Assembly (NCBI GenBank): GCA_028044295.1 | Contig: JAOFSE010000007.1 | Span: forward strand, 1 to 64,000 | Source of the DNA: Sulfurimonas sp. | GTDB lineage: Bacteria > Campylobacterota > Campylobacteria > Campylobacterales > Sulfurimonadaceae | DNA: 64,000 nucleotides | Reading direction: 5' to 3' | Part shown: positions 37,999 through 48,578 of the stretch, in pieces | How the letters are laid out: each line of letters begins with the position of its first letter | Position numbering within the stretch: the first letter of the stretch is position 1 | The notes under the pieces: model-generated | What the model was told of the DNA's origin: nothing | The model's input: the letters and a program-made list of their open reading frames with translations, nothing else | Databases searched by the model: none | Translations under genes and position numbers: made by a program

Positions 37999-39030
37999 CT
38001 ATCTTTGTTTAGTTTTTGCCTTTACATCTTTAGCAGTATAATTCTTGTTGGCGATACTCTCCAAAAATACAGTAGCATATGAGCCTTTTGGAAGAGTAAA
38101 AGAAATAGTTAACTTTGTTTCTTTTTTTACATATTTACATTCAATATCTTTTGGATAAATCAGTGCTTCTCTTCTGTAACCCTTCTCTTGTAAAAACTCA
38201 TCATCAAAGTTTTCTTCCAACTTTCTAGCTTCGTCGCGAGCACGAAAAACATCTCTACCACATAGTAAACCAGTTGGAACTAGTTTTTGACTTTCATAAT
38301 CTCTAGTAGGCATGATCTTTGGAGTTGAAAATTTTCCTTTTTCATCTTTATATACATCACCCTCTAAAAGTAAAAACTTTCCATCATTTTTTTCACGGCT
38401 TAGTTCTACTCTTTCTCTAAGCCAATCATTAAAAAATGTACTCTGATAAATAGAAATCAAAAAGTTTTTTATTTTAGAATCTTCTATAAATATCTCACCT
38501 TTAATCATATCTTTTGCTTGTTGTATAGAGTCATTATCACGACCAAATCTTTGATAACCAAAGTAGTTTGGAAGACCATTTTTAGAGATGCGGCGAGCAA
38601 CTTTTTCTATACGACCAGCATCTATGTTATCTACAAAGTGAAGATTGATGCTAAATCTATTGCCAGACAAGTCACCCATACGAATACCATGAGAGTGTCT
38701 TTGAGAACTTAGAATCTTTATCTGTTTATGGTGAAACTTTTTTAGTAGTTTTTCATACGAAGCATCTACTGAAATGTACTGAGTAGTAGTCGCATGTTTA
38801 TCTTTTAAACCAGCATAACCAATCTTTTGAGCTGGTACTGCCATATACTCTGCAAACACTGCTATCATGTCCCATGTAGTCATCTCAACTTTTTTTACAT
38901 GTAGAATTAGGAAGTTACCTTTTCCTTTAAACTCTCCAACAGGTACTTCATCAACTATAAAGTCATCTTTTGTTTGGTAAAACTTAAAACCTATGTCTGT
39001 TGTCGTATCTAAATATTCTCTTTTTCTCAT
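37999..39030 (-). CDS. truD: tRNA pseudouridine(13) synthase TruD
   Basis: 343 residues; isomerises uridine 13 in tRNA-Glu. The catalytic aspartate is in YAGLKDKHATTTQ (about residue 78). FSINLHFVDNID, GLPNYFGYQRFGRDND and the inserted TRUD domain are present. It starts at ATG 39030 with AGGGA upstream, 9 bp after the ribF stop. One TACATGTA core lies inside at 38896. Confidence 0.93.
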   Translation of the reverse strand: MRKREYLDTTTDIGFKFYQTKDDFIVDEVPVGEFKGKGNFLILHVKKVEMTTWDMIAVFAEYMAVPAQKIGYAGLKDKHATTTQYISVDASYEKLLKKFHHKQIKILSSQRHSHGIRMGDLSGNRFSINLHFVDNIDAGRIEKVARRISKNGLPNYFGYQRFGRDNDSIQQAKDMIKGEIFIEDSKIKNFLISIYQSTFFNDWLRERVELSREKNDGKFLLLEGDVYKDEKGKFSTPKIMPTRDYESQKLVPTGLLCGRDVFRARDEARKLEENFDDEFLQEKGYRREALIYPKDIECKYVKKETKLTISFTLPKGSYATVFLESIANKNYTAKDVKAKTKQR

Positions 39031-39039
39031 ACTAATTCC

Positions 39040-39861
39040 CTAAAGCGCTAAAAATTTCAACTCTCGTGAAGCGATACTTATGTCTTTTTTAATCGCTTTT
39101 TTCAACTCATCAAGTGAATCAAATTTTTTGTTCTCTCTTATAAAAGATACAAAACTAATACTGGCACAATCGCTACATGTAACTTCACCATCAAGTATGT
39201 GGCTTTCTATGGCAAAACTACCATCAGTCGTTTCACGATGACCTACAAAACTTACAGATGGATGGTAATGCTCTTCATCATCTATACGAGTCAAGGTTGC
39301 ATAAACACCCTCTTTTGGTGTTAAAAAATTTCTCGCTTCTATGTTAATAGTAGCTACTAATTCTTTTTTACCAATTCCCTGACCTTTTACTGTGTTTCCT
39401 CTGATAGTATAGTTGTGACCTAAGAATGCATTTGCACCTTTAGTATCTCCTATTTGCAGTTTCGCACGGATTTTATGTGAGTGTATAGAGTCACCATCTA
39501 AAGTCACCTCATCAATCACCTCAACATCTCCATCAAACATAGTTCTTAAATCATCAAAAGAGTACTTACGATTTTTACCAAAGTGAAAATCATAACCAAC
39601 TACTATCTTGTTTAGTTTAGGAAATTTCTCTTTTAAAAATACTATAAACTCTTCACCGCTCATCTGTCTGATATCATCGAGTTCAAGGTATAAGACATGA
39701 TGTTTAGTAAAGTTCTCACGCTCTTGTTTTGGGGTGAGGTTTGCATAGCCTGTCTCTATTACTACAATAGTTCCATGTTCACCAAGTGCTGAAAAAAGGT
39801 GTTGATGACCGATATGCATACCATCGAATCCACCTATGGCTATTGAAGTACTATTTTTCAC
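39040..39861 (-). CDS. ribF: Bifunctional riboflavin kinase/FAD synthetase
   Basis: 273 residues. The FAD synthetase half starts IAIGGFDGMHIGHQHLF (nucleotidyltransferase HxGH site) and includes KIVVGYDFHFGKNRK. The C-terminal riboflavin-kinase part is NYTIRGNTVKGQGIGKKELVATIN. It converts riboflavin to FMN and FAD. The flavokinase domain is compact, about 120 residues. First gene of the ribF-truD pair. Confidence 0.92.
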   Translation of the reverse strand: MKNSTSIAIGGFDGMHIGHQHLFSALGEHGTIVVIETGYANLTPKQERENFTKHHVLYLELDDIRQMSGEEFIVFLKEKFPKLNKIVVGYDFHFGKNRKYSFDDLRTMFDGDVEVIDEVTLDGDSIHSHKIRAKLQIGDTKGANAFLGHNYTIRGNTVKGQGIGKKELVATINIEARNFLTPKEGVYATLTRIDDEEHYHPSVSFVGHRETTDGSFAIESHILDGEVTCSDCASISFVSFIRENKKFDSLDELKKAIKKDISIASRELKFLAL

Positions 39862-39939
39862 TATATTTGTCCATTTTTTATTGAAATTATATCTAAACCA
39901 TTAGTTGTATTTTAAAAAACATTTAGATACTATCAGTTT

Positions 39940-39954
39940 TATACTCCCTATACT
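39940..39954 (+). promoter_or_regulatory. Two overlapping candidate -10 boxes for the lipoprotein cluster
   Basis: TATACT occurs at 39940-39945 and again at 39949-39954. The second is 20 bp before ATG 39974, giving a short leader with GGGA. These lie inside the longest possible frame of the first lipoprotein, arguing that translation begins at 39974 and not at 39905. Confidence 0.45.
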
Positions 39955-39973
39955 CTATATAAATGGGAATATT

Positions 39974-40399
39974 ATGTTAAAAGTAAGTTTATCAATACTA
40001 ACAGCTGTATTATTTATAGGTTGTTCAAAAACTGCAGTCCCACTGAGTTCTTCAGAATACATTGACTACCCAGTAGTATACAAGGCTAATTATGATTTTA
40101 AATGTTCTTCTAATGTAAATTCTATTTCATTTAAAAAAGGTACTGTATTTGGTCCAGTATCTCTTGGAGGTTATATGTATCATGATGAGTATACATTACC
40201 AAAGGATACTTTAGGACTGAAGGTGTTTATTGCTCCAGATGATACATCATGGTACATATTGATACATCCTGATGGAAAATTGGCACTAAACTCTCCATTA
40301 GTCTTTGAATCTGCGAAGGGTGTTTGGCCTATAATGATTCCATGTAACAATATCCAAGAAATTCCATTTACTCAAGTTCAAAGTAGTACATTAAGGTAA
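39974..40399 (+). CDS. Lipoprotein, tandem paralogue 1
   Basis: 141 residues from ATG 39974 (MLKVSLSILTAVLFIGCSKT), with lipid cysteine at position 17. The frame is open back to 39905 but those codons carry the promoter-like elements. The mature part shares with the next two genes: YPVVYKANYDFKCSS, KKGTVFGPVSLGG, a conserved LGLKVFI, IHPDGKLA and a final PFTQVQS. I do not recognise the family. Two cysteines in the mature part probably form a disulfide. Confidence 0.8.
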   Translation: MLKVSLSILTAVLFIGCSKTAVPLSSSEYIDYPVVYKANYDFKCSSNVNSISFKKGTVFGPVSLGGYMYHDEYTLPKDTLGLKVFIAPDDTSWYILIHPDGKLALNSPLVFESAKGVWPIMIPCNNIQEIPFTQVQSSTLR

Positions 40400-40419
40400 A
40401 AACACTCAAAGGAAATAAA

Positions 40420-40854
40420 ATGTTTAAAGTAAGTTTATTGGTAATAGTTTCTATGTTACTTGTTGGTTGTTCACCAATAATTCCAAAATCAGTAAGTCCA
40501 TCAGATTATAAAGACCATCCTGTACTTTATAAAGTTAATTATGATTTTGAATGTAGTGAAGGAGGCCCTTTTTTCTTCAAAAAAGACACTCTTTTAGCTC
40601 CCGTAAATATAGCCGGTATAAAACTTAACGGTGTCGATACAATACCTGATAGTGTTCTAGGGTTAAAAATATTTATACATCCTATTTCTGGTATACCTAC
40701 CTATATAATGATTTACCCTGATGGTACTCTTGCAACATCCTGGTCTATAGCATATTACATAGAAGATTTAATAGCTGGAAAGTCATTTATGCAAACTAAG
40801 TTTACTTGTACTAATAAAGGTTCAGTTCCTTTTAGTCAAGTTAAAAATGATTAA
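40420..40854 (+). CDS. Lipoprotein, tandem paralogue 2
   Basis: 144 residues; signal MFKVSLLVIVSMLLVGCSP with a good lipobox (LVGC). The body is HPVLYKVNYDFECSE, KKDTLLAPVNIAG, IPDSVLGLKIFI, IYPDGTLATS, VPFSQVKND. It is clearly homologous to paralogues 1 and 3. The leader AAAGGAAATAAA before ATG is repeated exactly before paralogue 3, marking recent duplication. Function unknown. Confidence 0.82.
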   Translation: MFKVSLLVIVSMLLVGCSPIIPKSVSPSDYKDHPVLYKVNYDFECSEGGPFFFKKDTLLAPVNIAGIKLNGVDTIPDSVLGLKIFIHPISGIPTYIMIYPDGTLATSWSIAYYIEDLIAGKSFMQTKFTCTNKGSVPFSQVKND

Positions 40855-40864
40855 AGGAAATAAA

Positions 40865-41287
40865 ATGTTTAAAGTAAGTTTATTTATAGTCATATCTATA
40901 ACGTTTATAGGATGTTTTGAAAGAACTCCAAAGTCAGTAAGCGCAATGGAATCTAAAAAGTATCCTGTTCTTTATAAAGTTAATTATAATTTTGAATGTG
41001 ATCCTGGGTACATATTTCACAAAGAAACTCTATTAGCCCCTGTAGATATTTCTGGTCAAAAGATTAATGGTGATTATAAAATACCTGATAGTGTAATTGG
41101 ACTAGAAATTTGGAAAACATTTAATGGGATAAGCTATATGTTAATATATCCGGATGGTTCATTTGCATCATCACATCCAATTGTTCACTATTTTGAAGAT
41201 GGAAAATACATTATGCAAGACAACGTCATAACTTGTAATACAAAGGACTCAGTTCCTTTTAGTCAAATAGAAAATGATAAAATCTAA
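40865..41287 (+). CDS. Lipoprotein, tandem paralogue 3
   Basis: 140 residues from ATG 40865 (MFKVSLFIVISITFIGCFER, lipobox FIGC). The longer frame from 40847 overlaps the previous gene and would break the repeated AAAGGAAATAAAATG leader, so I reject it. The body YPVLYKVNYNFECDP, KETLLAPVDISG, IPDSVIGLEI, IYPDGSFASS, VPFSQIEND is closest to paralogue 2. Surface or periplasm-facing outer-membrane location likely. Confidence 0.8.
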   Translation: MFKVSLFIVISITFIGCFERTPKSVSAMESKKYPVLYKVNYNFECDPGYIFHKETLLAPVDISGQKINGDYKIPDSVIGLEIWKTFNGISYMLIYPDGSFASSHPIVHYFEDGKYIMQDNVITCNTKDSVPFSQIENDKI

Positions 41288-41388
41288 TTTTACGATTCGT
41301 AACTTAGGTATTAAACATACAAATATATCATTAAGTCCCTGTATGATAGAATAATCACTCATAACTTTGGTATAGACAAGGAAACATC

Positions 41389-41655
41389 ATGACTGAGAAA
41401 AATACTATATATCAAGAGCTAGAAGCTTTACGCTTGGAAGTTGAGAGTCTAAAAAAAGAAAAAGACACTATAAAAGACTCACATACTGAAGAAGTAAAGG
41501 GTATTGAAACAACAATTAAAGATTTTCTTGAAAAAGATAATATAAGTGAACTATTTGAAACCATCAAAAAAGATTATGCTAACATATCTCCAGTTACAGC
41601 AGTTGGACTATTTGCTCTTGGGGCAATATTTGCTCGTTCACTGAGTAGAAAATAA
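41389..41655 (+). CDS. YqjD/ElaB-like tail-anchored protein
   Basis: 88 residues: a charged coiled coil (about 5-45, LEALRLEVESLKKEKD) and one C-terminal membrane helix followed by basic residues (AVGLFALGAIFARSLSRK). This layout is like YqjD/ElaB/DUF883 proteins, which are membrane-anchored and can bind ribosomes or shape membranes. The similarity is in layout more than sequence. AAGGAAA lies before ATG. First of four tightly linked genes. Confidence 0.7.
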   Translation: MTEKNTIYQELEALRLEVESLKKEKDTIKDSHTEEVKGIETTIKDFLEKDNISELFETIKKDYANISPVTAVGLFALGAIFARSLSRK

Positions 41656-41664
41656 AGGGAAAAA

Positions 41665-42138
41665 ATGAACCAAGATTTAAGTACAAAAATCAAACTTCTT
41701 ATTAAAAGTGAAAAAGCTCTCTTGGACTTAGAAATACGTAAAAAAAGTAAACAAGCAGTTTGGATAGCAGTAGGTATACTCTCAGCATTTATAGCTTTAG
41801 TTATGTTAAATGCAACGATGTTTTTATATCTATCAAACAACTTTACTACTGTAACATCAGCAGCTATTTTAACTATGATTAATTTAGGGTTTACTGCATT
41901 GGCCTTTTATATCGCTTCCACACAAGGTCAAGACTCAGAGAGTGAATCCATTAAAGACATTCGTGATTATGCTTGGACACAACTAGCGAATGACATTGAT
42001 GAGACAAAAGAAAATATTAATGAGTTTAAAGATTCGATATTACAAGCTAAAGAAAATATTTTTGGTTTAAAAAATTTACTACCAATCATAACTAGTATTA
42101 TCAGTCTTAGTAAAAAAGGTAAGAACGATGCAGTTTAA
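41665..42138 (+). CDS. YqjE-like two-helix membrane protein (holin superfamily III type)
   Basis: 157 residues: a basic N-terminus (IKLLIKSEKALLDLEIRKK), two helices (about 32-53 and 63-85) and a C-terminal amphipathic and coiled-coil region. It fits the phage-holin-3/YqjE type. In enterobacteria yqjD and yqjE are also neighbours, supporting a pair here. Its end overlaps the cNMP gene by 11 bp. Confidence 0.7.
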   Translation: MNQDLSTKIKLLIKSEKALLDLEIRKKSKQAVWIAVGILSAFIALVMLNATMFLYLSNNFTTVTSAAILTMINLGFTALAFYIASTQGQDSESESIKDIRDYAWTQLANDIDETKENINEFKDSILQAKENIFGLKNLLPIITSIISLSKKGKNDAV

Positions 42139-42634
42139 TACACTATGGGATAATTTTTTTACTAAAGATACACATGAATCAAGTATTAATTTTTTAAAGT
42201 CAATCGATATATTTTCAGGTTTGAAACTTAAAGAGATTAAAAGACTTGAGAGAACTCTGCATAAAAGAGTCTATAAAAAAGGTGAAGTTATTTTTAATGA
42301 GGGAGAACCAGGAGCATCTTTATATATACTAAGAGATGGTGAAGTTGAGATTATAGTGAACTATACTTCCCAAACTCCAATCTCTCTTACGAAGCTAACT
42401 ACTGGAATGTTTTTTGGTGAAATAGCTTTGTTTGATGAAACAGCTCGTTCAGCAACAGTTGTGGCTTCAAAAGATTGTGAAATCATTGCTTTATCAAAAC
42501 CAGACTTTATACTTTTTTCTACAAAAGAACCAGCTATTGGGATAAAAATCGTTATGAAACTTGGTAAGATTTTATCTACTAGACTCATGGCTACAAATAA
42601 ACAAATCGAAGAAATAAAGTCAAACAATGCTTAA
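42128..42634 (+). CDS. Cyclic nucleotide-binding domain protein
   Basis: 168 residues; a CNB domain spans about 22-145: FSGLKLKEIKRLER, GEVIFNEGEPGASLYILRDGEVEI, the phosphate cassette FFGEIALFDETARSATVVA. There is no helix-turn-helix or kinase domain, so it is not a CRP-type regulator. The cassette has the R-x-A-T form that can bind cAMP or cGMP. It overlaps both neighbours, suggesting coupled synthesis with the membrane proteins it may regulate. Confidence 0.9.
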   Translation: MQFNTLWDNFFTKDTHESSINFLKSIDIFSGLKLKEIKRLERTLHKRVYKKGEVIFNEGEPGASLYILRDGEVEIIVNYTSQTPISLTKLTTGMFFGEIALFDETARSATVVASKDCEIIALSKPDFILFSTKEPAIGIKIVMKLGKILSTRLMATNKQIEEIKSNNA

Positions 42635-43664
42635 TTTTGTAGGTCTAAAACTATTTTACTTTGCAATCATTTCCATCATTATAGTTGGTATAGTTTTGAC
42701 AGTAAAATCACTTTTTATTCCACTACTAATAGCTCTTTTTATAGCTATGGTTTTAAGACCATTAGTTACATTTTTTGAATCGAAGGGTTTCTCACAGACT
42801 AGCATTATTACAACTATGTTCTTAACTTTTTTCCTTCTAGTTGTCTTTGGATTTTCTATTTTTATTCCTATATTAAGTGAAGAAATATCATCATTTAGTA
42901 CAAAACTACCAGCAATAATATCTTCTCTGCAAGACAAAATAGATGGCATACAACATACCTTAGAGGCTAAGTTTCCATCACTTGAAATATCAAAATTCAC
43001 TCAAGAATCTATTAGCTCATTTGTCAATAGTCTAAATGGAACTAAGTACTTTACAAATGCATTAAATATATTGACGTTTTCAATCTTAGTGCCATTCTTT
43101 GCATTTTTCCTACTAAAAGATATGCACCTTATTAAAAAAACACTTCTTTCATATATACCTAACCGTTATTTTGAAATAACTGCAATACTGTTTTATAAAA
43201 TTTCAAATTCTGTTCAGTTATATATAAGAGGCCAGATTATAGATTCAAGTTTTGTTGGAATCATGACAGGAATTGGATTAAGTATTATTGGTTTTCCATT
43301 TGCACTTGTAGTTGGTCTTGTAGCTGGTATTGGTAATCTTGTGCCATATTTCGGACCAATACTTGGTGCAATCCCTGCAATACTCATAATCTTTATTACT
43401 CCCGAGTGGGCAACTGGATCTGCTATTGGTTTAGTTGTTGGGGTATTTTTATTTGTTCAAGTGATTGAGACAATTTTTGTATATCCTGCAGCTGTAGGAA
43501 ATAGCGTTAACTTACATCCACTTATAGTTGTATTAGCACTTTTAATCGGTGGAGAACTAGCTGGGATAGTTGGGATGATTGTCATCATTCCTGCTGTAGC
43601 TATTTTAAAAGTTACCTTCGAGCTACTGCATAAATATATGCTCGCTTATAGAATAATTGGTTAA
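42627..43664 (+). CDS. AI-2E family transporter (PerM/TqsA type)
   Basis: 345 residues with about eight membrane helices; IGNLVPYFGPILGAIPAILI and the C-terminal HPLIVVLALLIGGELAGIVG are family signatures. Members export autoinducer-2 or act as Na+/H+ antiporters; the true substrate is uncertain. It overlaps the cNMP gene by 8 bp and converges on tlyA with 2 bp between stops. Confidence 0.9.
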   Translation: MLNFVGLKLFYFAIISIIIVGIVLTVKSLFIPLLIALFIAMVLRPLVTFFESKGFSQTSIITTMFLTFFLLVVFGFSIFIPILSEEISSFSTKLPAIISSLQDKIDGIQHTLEAKFPSLEISKFTQESISSFVNSLNGTKYFTNALNILTFSILVPFFAFFLLKDMHLIKKTLLSYIPNRYFEITAILFYKISNSVQLYIRGQIIDSSFVGIMTGIGLSIIGFPFALVVGLVAGIGNLVPYFGPILGAIPAILIIFITPEWATGSAIGLVVGVFLFVQVIETIFVYPAAVGNSVNLHPLIVVLALLIGGELAGIVGMIVIIPAVAILKVTFELLHKYMLAYRIIG

Positions 43665-43666
43665 CC

Positions 43667-44374
43667 TTATTTTTTATAGCAGTAACAATATTCTAAATTT
43701 CCTTCTTTACCTGTGAGTTTTGAAGGGGACTTTAGAACTCTCTTCCATCCCTTTAACTCACAAGCATCTTCAAACTTTATCATTGCGTTTAGTATAGCTT
43801 TTTCATCTTGTACTACACCATTACCATCTCTTTTTGCTTCTCGTCCTACTTCAAACTGTGGTTTAAAAAGTAAAATTATTTTATCGTTTGCTAGTCTATC
43901 TACATCGTCTAAGATATGAAGTAGAGATATAAATGCTACATCACTTACTACAATATCAAATGTTTTGTCACTTTTAAACTCTCTAATGTCACAACTCTCA
44001 TATGAATGAACTCTAGAGTCTTCTCTTAGACTTACATGTAATTGTTCTTTACCTACATCTACAGATGTTACTTCCTTAGCTCCGTATTCTAAAAGAACTT
44101 GGGTAAAACCACCAGTTGATGAGCCAATATCAAGAGCTATTTTATTTTCTACATGTAGCTTTAACTCATCAAGAAAATTACTTAGTTTAAATGCTGCACG
44201 AGATACATATTCTTTATGTTCTTTTACTATTACATTGTGAGTATTTTCTACTTTAAAAGATGGTTTGAGGATTTGCTTGTTATTTACACTTACTAATCCC
44301 TCTTTAATGATTCCCTGAGCTTTGTTTCTAGTCTCAGATAGAGAATTCTCTACTAGGTACTGATCTAAACGCAT
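43667..44374 (-). CDS. tlyA: TlyA-family rRNA 2'-O-methyltransferase
   Basis: 235 residues: an N-terminal S4 RNA-binding domain (MRLDQYLVENSLSETRNKAQ) and an RrmJ/FtsJ-type methyltransferase domain (LDIGSSTGGFTQVLLEYGAKEV, later VSDVAFISLLHILDD). TlyA methylates rRNA cytidines at 2'-O, affecting capreomycin response; some family members were called haemolysins. It starts 3 bp after a 48-codon acidic ORF that follows ligA. Confidence 0.93.
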   Translation of the reverse strand: MRLDQYLVENSLSETRNKAQGIIKEGLVSVNNKQILKPSFKVENTHNVIVKEHKEYVSRAAFKLSNFLDELKLHVENKIALDIGSSTGGFTQVLLEYGAKEVTSVDVGKEQLHVSLREDSRVHSYESCDIREFKSDKTFDIVVSDVAFISLLHILDDVDRLANDKIILLFKPQFEVGREAKRDGNGVVQDEKAILNAMIKFEDACELKGWKRVLKSPSKLTGKEGNLEYCYCYKK

Positions 44375-44377
44375 ATG

Positions 44378-46479
<2,102 letters not shown>

Positions 46480-46487
46480 TTATCTTA

Positions 46488-47816
46488 TTAAACCTTAGTA
46501 TCTAACCAAGTTCTTGTAGTATAAATTCTCCAATAGATTATCCCTTTTATAAGGGTTTCTATATTCATAATAACAAATATAGTGACAATGCCATAACCCA
46601 TTTTATAAGCTATGTATGATGGGATAACACGAAATACCCACAGAGATAGTACATTTACTTTTAGTGTAATTTTTGTAGCCCCTGCTCCTCTAAGCGCACC
46701 AGAATAGACAAACATAATCGCTAATGGAATCTGCGCTACTCCAACAAGTATAAGATAGTACGATGCAACAGCTATGGTTGCCGCGTCCTTTGTAAAAAAT
46801 CCAACTAAAAATTCAGGAAAAAGAATTAAAAATATTCCAACACTTCCCATAAATATATAAGCAATTCTCCCACTTATTACACCCATGTTATAAGCTCTAT
46901 CTTTATGTCCTGAGCCAATGTTTTGTCCAACTAAAGCCATCGCAGCTATTGAAAAACCAAAACCAGGCATAAATGCTATTCCTTCTACTCTAAGTCCTAC
47001 TTGATAACCTGCTAACTCTGCAGTACCATATGCTGTAATTATTCCTACAAACACTAAAAATGACATGCTTGATATTCCACGATCTAGTGCTGCACTCCAA
47101 CCAACATTCCAAACTCTTTTCATATCGCTTATGCGAATGATAGGAATGATATTTAATTTAGAGTGTGGTTTTTTTATAAGAATATAATAAGCACCAACAT
47201 TAAAAGCATAAGCTATTACTGTAGCATATGCAGCTCCCTCTATCCCCATTGCTTCAAAGCCGAAGTGACCAAAGATTAGAACATAGTTTAAGAAAGCATT
47301 CAAAGCAGCTGAAAGTAGTTTTATATACAGTGAACTTTTAGTATCTCCTGCTGCTGAAAGAGCATTATAAAGGAGAGTATCAATAAAAATGACTACTATT
47401 CCAAGAGAAAGTATTTCAAAATAGAGAGAGCCCTGTTTCACAACCTCAGCTTCTGCACCCATAGCTGAGTATATAAACTCACTACCCATGTATCCAGCAA
47501 TAGTTACAAAAAATGAAAGTACAATGGCAAAGACCCCAAGTGCATACAGAAGTGATGATGCACGTCTCTTTCTACCTTGACCGATAAAACGAGATATAAG
47601 AGCATTTCCACCCACAACATAGAGTGTCATTAAAACATTTATAATCATCATAAACTGCATACTCATACCAACAGCAGCAAGTGCAGATACACTCACCATA
47701 CCAACCATTAACATATCTATAAGTACTTGAAGGATGTCTACTAAATGTTTTAGTGCAGCAGGAAGAGCAATAGAAAATACTCTCCTAGTATCATTAGAGA
47801 TTAGCTTTGAAAAAAT
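46488..47816 (-). CDS. MATE-family efflux transporter, probable ATT start
   Basis: About 442 residues with 12 helices. The first ATG in frame (47714) begins at MLMVGMVSVSA, in the middle of the first helix. The same frame is open upstream and encodes RRVFSIALPAALKHLVDIL, the normal MATE N-terminus, but it holds no ATG, GTG or TTG before a stop. An ATT at 47816 has AGAGG 7 nt upstream, inside the end of the previous gene, and gives a normal family length. I take this as the start. MATE proteins export drugs or metabolites using Na+ or H+. Confidence 0.8.
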   Translation of the reverse strand: MFSKLISNDTRRVFSIALPAALKHLVDILQVLIDMLMVGMVSVSALAAVGMSMQFMMIINVLMTLYVVGGNALISRFIGQGRKRRASSLLYALGVFAIVLSFFVTIAGYMGSEFIYSAMGAEAEVVKQGSLYFEILSLGIVVIFIDTLLYNALSAAGDTKSSLYIKLLSAALNAFLNYVLIFGHFGFEAMGIEGAAYATVIAYAFNVGAYYILIKKPHSKLNIIPIIRISDMKRVWNVGWSAALDRGISSMSFLVFVGIITAYGTAELAGYQVGLRVEGIAFMPGFGFSIAAMALVGQNIGSGHKDRAYNMGVISGRIAYIFMGSVGIFLILFPEFLVGFFTKDAATIAVASYYLILVGVAQIPLAIMFVYSGALRGAGATKITLKVNVLSLWVFRVIPSYIAYKMGYGIVTIFVIMNIETLIKGIIYWRIYTTRTWLDTKV

Positions 47817-48073
47817 TGTGCTACCTCTTGCATAGTCTCAAGAAGTTCTTTTTTAGTATCAAAGTGAAGTTCTTTTTTATCACGAACTTCCTCTTTTGGA
47901 AGTGTAAAGTCAAAAACAAGTACATATGATGTTAGTTCTACCTTACCTTCATTCATATCCATCCACTCAAGACTCATCTCAGCAGTTTCACCATTTACAC
48001 TTACAACAGCAGCTGGATAAAGTCTAGTTATTTTACTTAGGTCTATATCACCGATTTTTGATTTATAAATCAT
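47801..48073 (-). CDS. Small hypothetical protein upstream of the MATE gene
   Basis: 90 residues from ATG 48073 (MIYKSKIGDIDLSKITRLYP), which has GGA about 9 nt upstream. The frame also has TTG at 48118, but no ribosome site precedes that. The protein is a beta-rich, acidic sequence (AEMSLEWMDMNEGKVEL, YVLVFDFTLPKEEV) with no signal or membrane helix. Family not recognised. Its 3' end contains the ribosome site and start of the MATE gene. Confidence 0.7.
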   Translation of the reverse strand: MIYKSKIGDIDLSKITRLYPAAVVSVNGETAEMSLEWMDMNEGKVELTSYVLVFDFTLPKEEVRDKKELHFDTKKELLETMQEVAQFFQS

Positions 48074-48138
48074 TATTATTGTCCAAACTCTACTAATTAT
48101 TTTTCGTATGTTATCCAAATATGTTTAAGGTTTTTAGG

Positions 48139-48144
48139 TATAGT
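48139..48144 (+). promoter_or_regulatory. Candidate -10 box for the HMA lipoprotein gene
   Basis: TATAGT preceded by T-rich TTTTTAGG, 21 bp before ATG 48165 in the 46-bp (or 91-bp) divergent gap. Pattern match only. Confidence 0.35.
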
Positions 48145-48164
48145 ACGCTCATAAAAGGATAAAT

Positions 48165-48575
48165 ATGACAAAATCATTACTACTTACTCTATCAGCAGTA
48201 GCTCTACTTCTTTTTAGTGGATGTGAGCAAAGCCAAACAGTAGAGAACCAAAAAAGTGTAGAAACTACAAAAAATATAGTCAAAGATACTATCTTTATTG
48301 AAGGTATGACTTGTGAAGGCTGTGAGAGTGGACTAGCACTTACACCTAAACATGTAAAAGGTGTAGTAAGTTTTAAAGCTTCACATGTGAAAAAGAGTGC
48401 AGAAGTTGAGTATGATAAAAGTGTCGTAGACCTTGATACAATCAAAAAACATGTTATCACGCAAGGTTATAAAATCGTAGAAAGTCCAAAAGATGTTAAA
48501 ACTGCTTCAAAAGCAGCTATGAAATGTGGTGGTGACATGAAATGTGGCGCTGGTAAATGTGGAGGAGCTAAGTAG
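48165..48575 (+). CDS. Lipoprotein with heavy-metal-associated (HMA) domain and Cys-rich tail
   Basis: 136 residues: a lipoprotein signal (LLLFSGCEQS, cysteine about 20), an HMA domain (about 41-108) with the metal site GMTCEGCESG, and a C-terminal tail with MKCGGDMKCGAGKCGG, adding three cysteines and two methionines. It probably binds copper, mercury or another soft metal in the periplasm, like MerP. AAAGGA lies before the ATG. It stands alone among minus-strand genes, converging on the small membrane protein. Confidence 0.87.
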   Translation: MTKSLLLTLSAVALLLFSGCEQSQTVENQKSVETTKNIVKDTIFIEGMTCEGCESGLALTPKHVKGVVSFKASHVKKSAEVEYDKSVVDLDTIKKHVITQGYKIVESPKDVKTASKAAMKCGGDMKCGAGKCGGAK

Positions 48576-48578
48576 TAC

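Noticed and set aside
39905-39973. Longer N-terminus for the first tandem lipoprotein
   Set aside because: It would bury the lipoprotein signal and overlaps two promoter-like TATACT boxes; ATG 39974 has GGGA and gives a normal lipobox.
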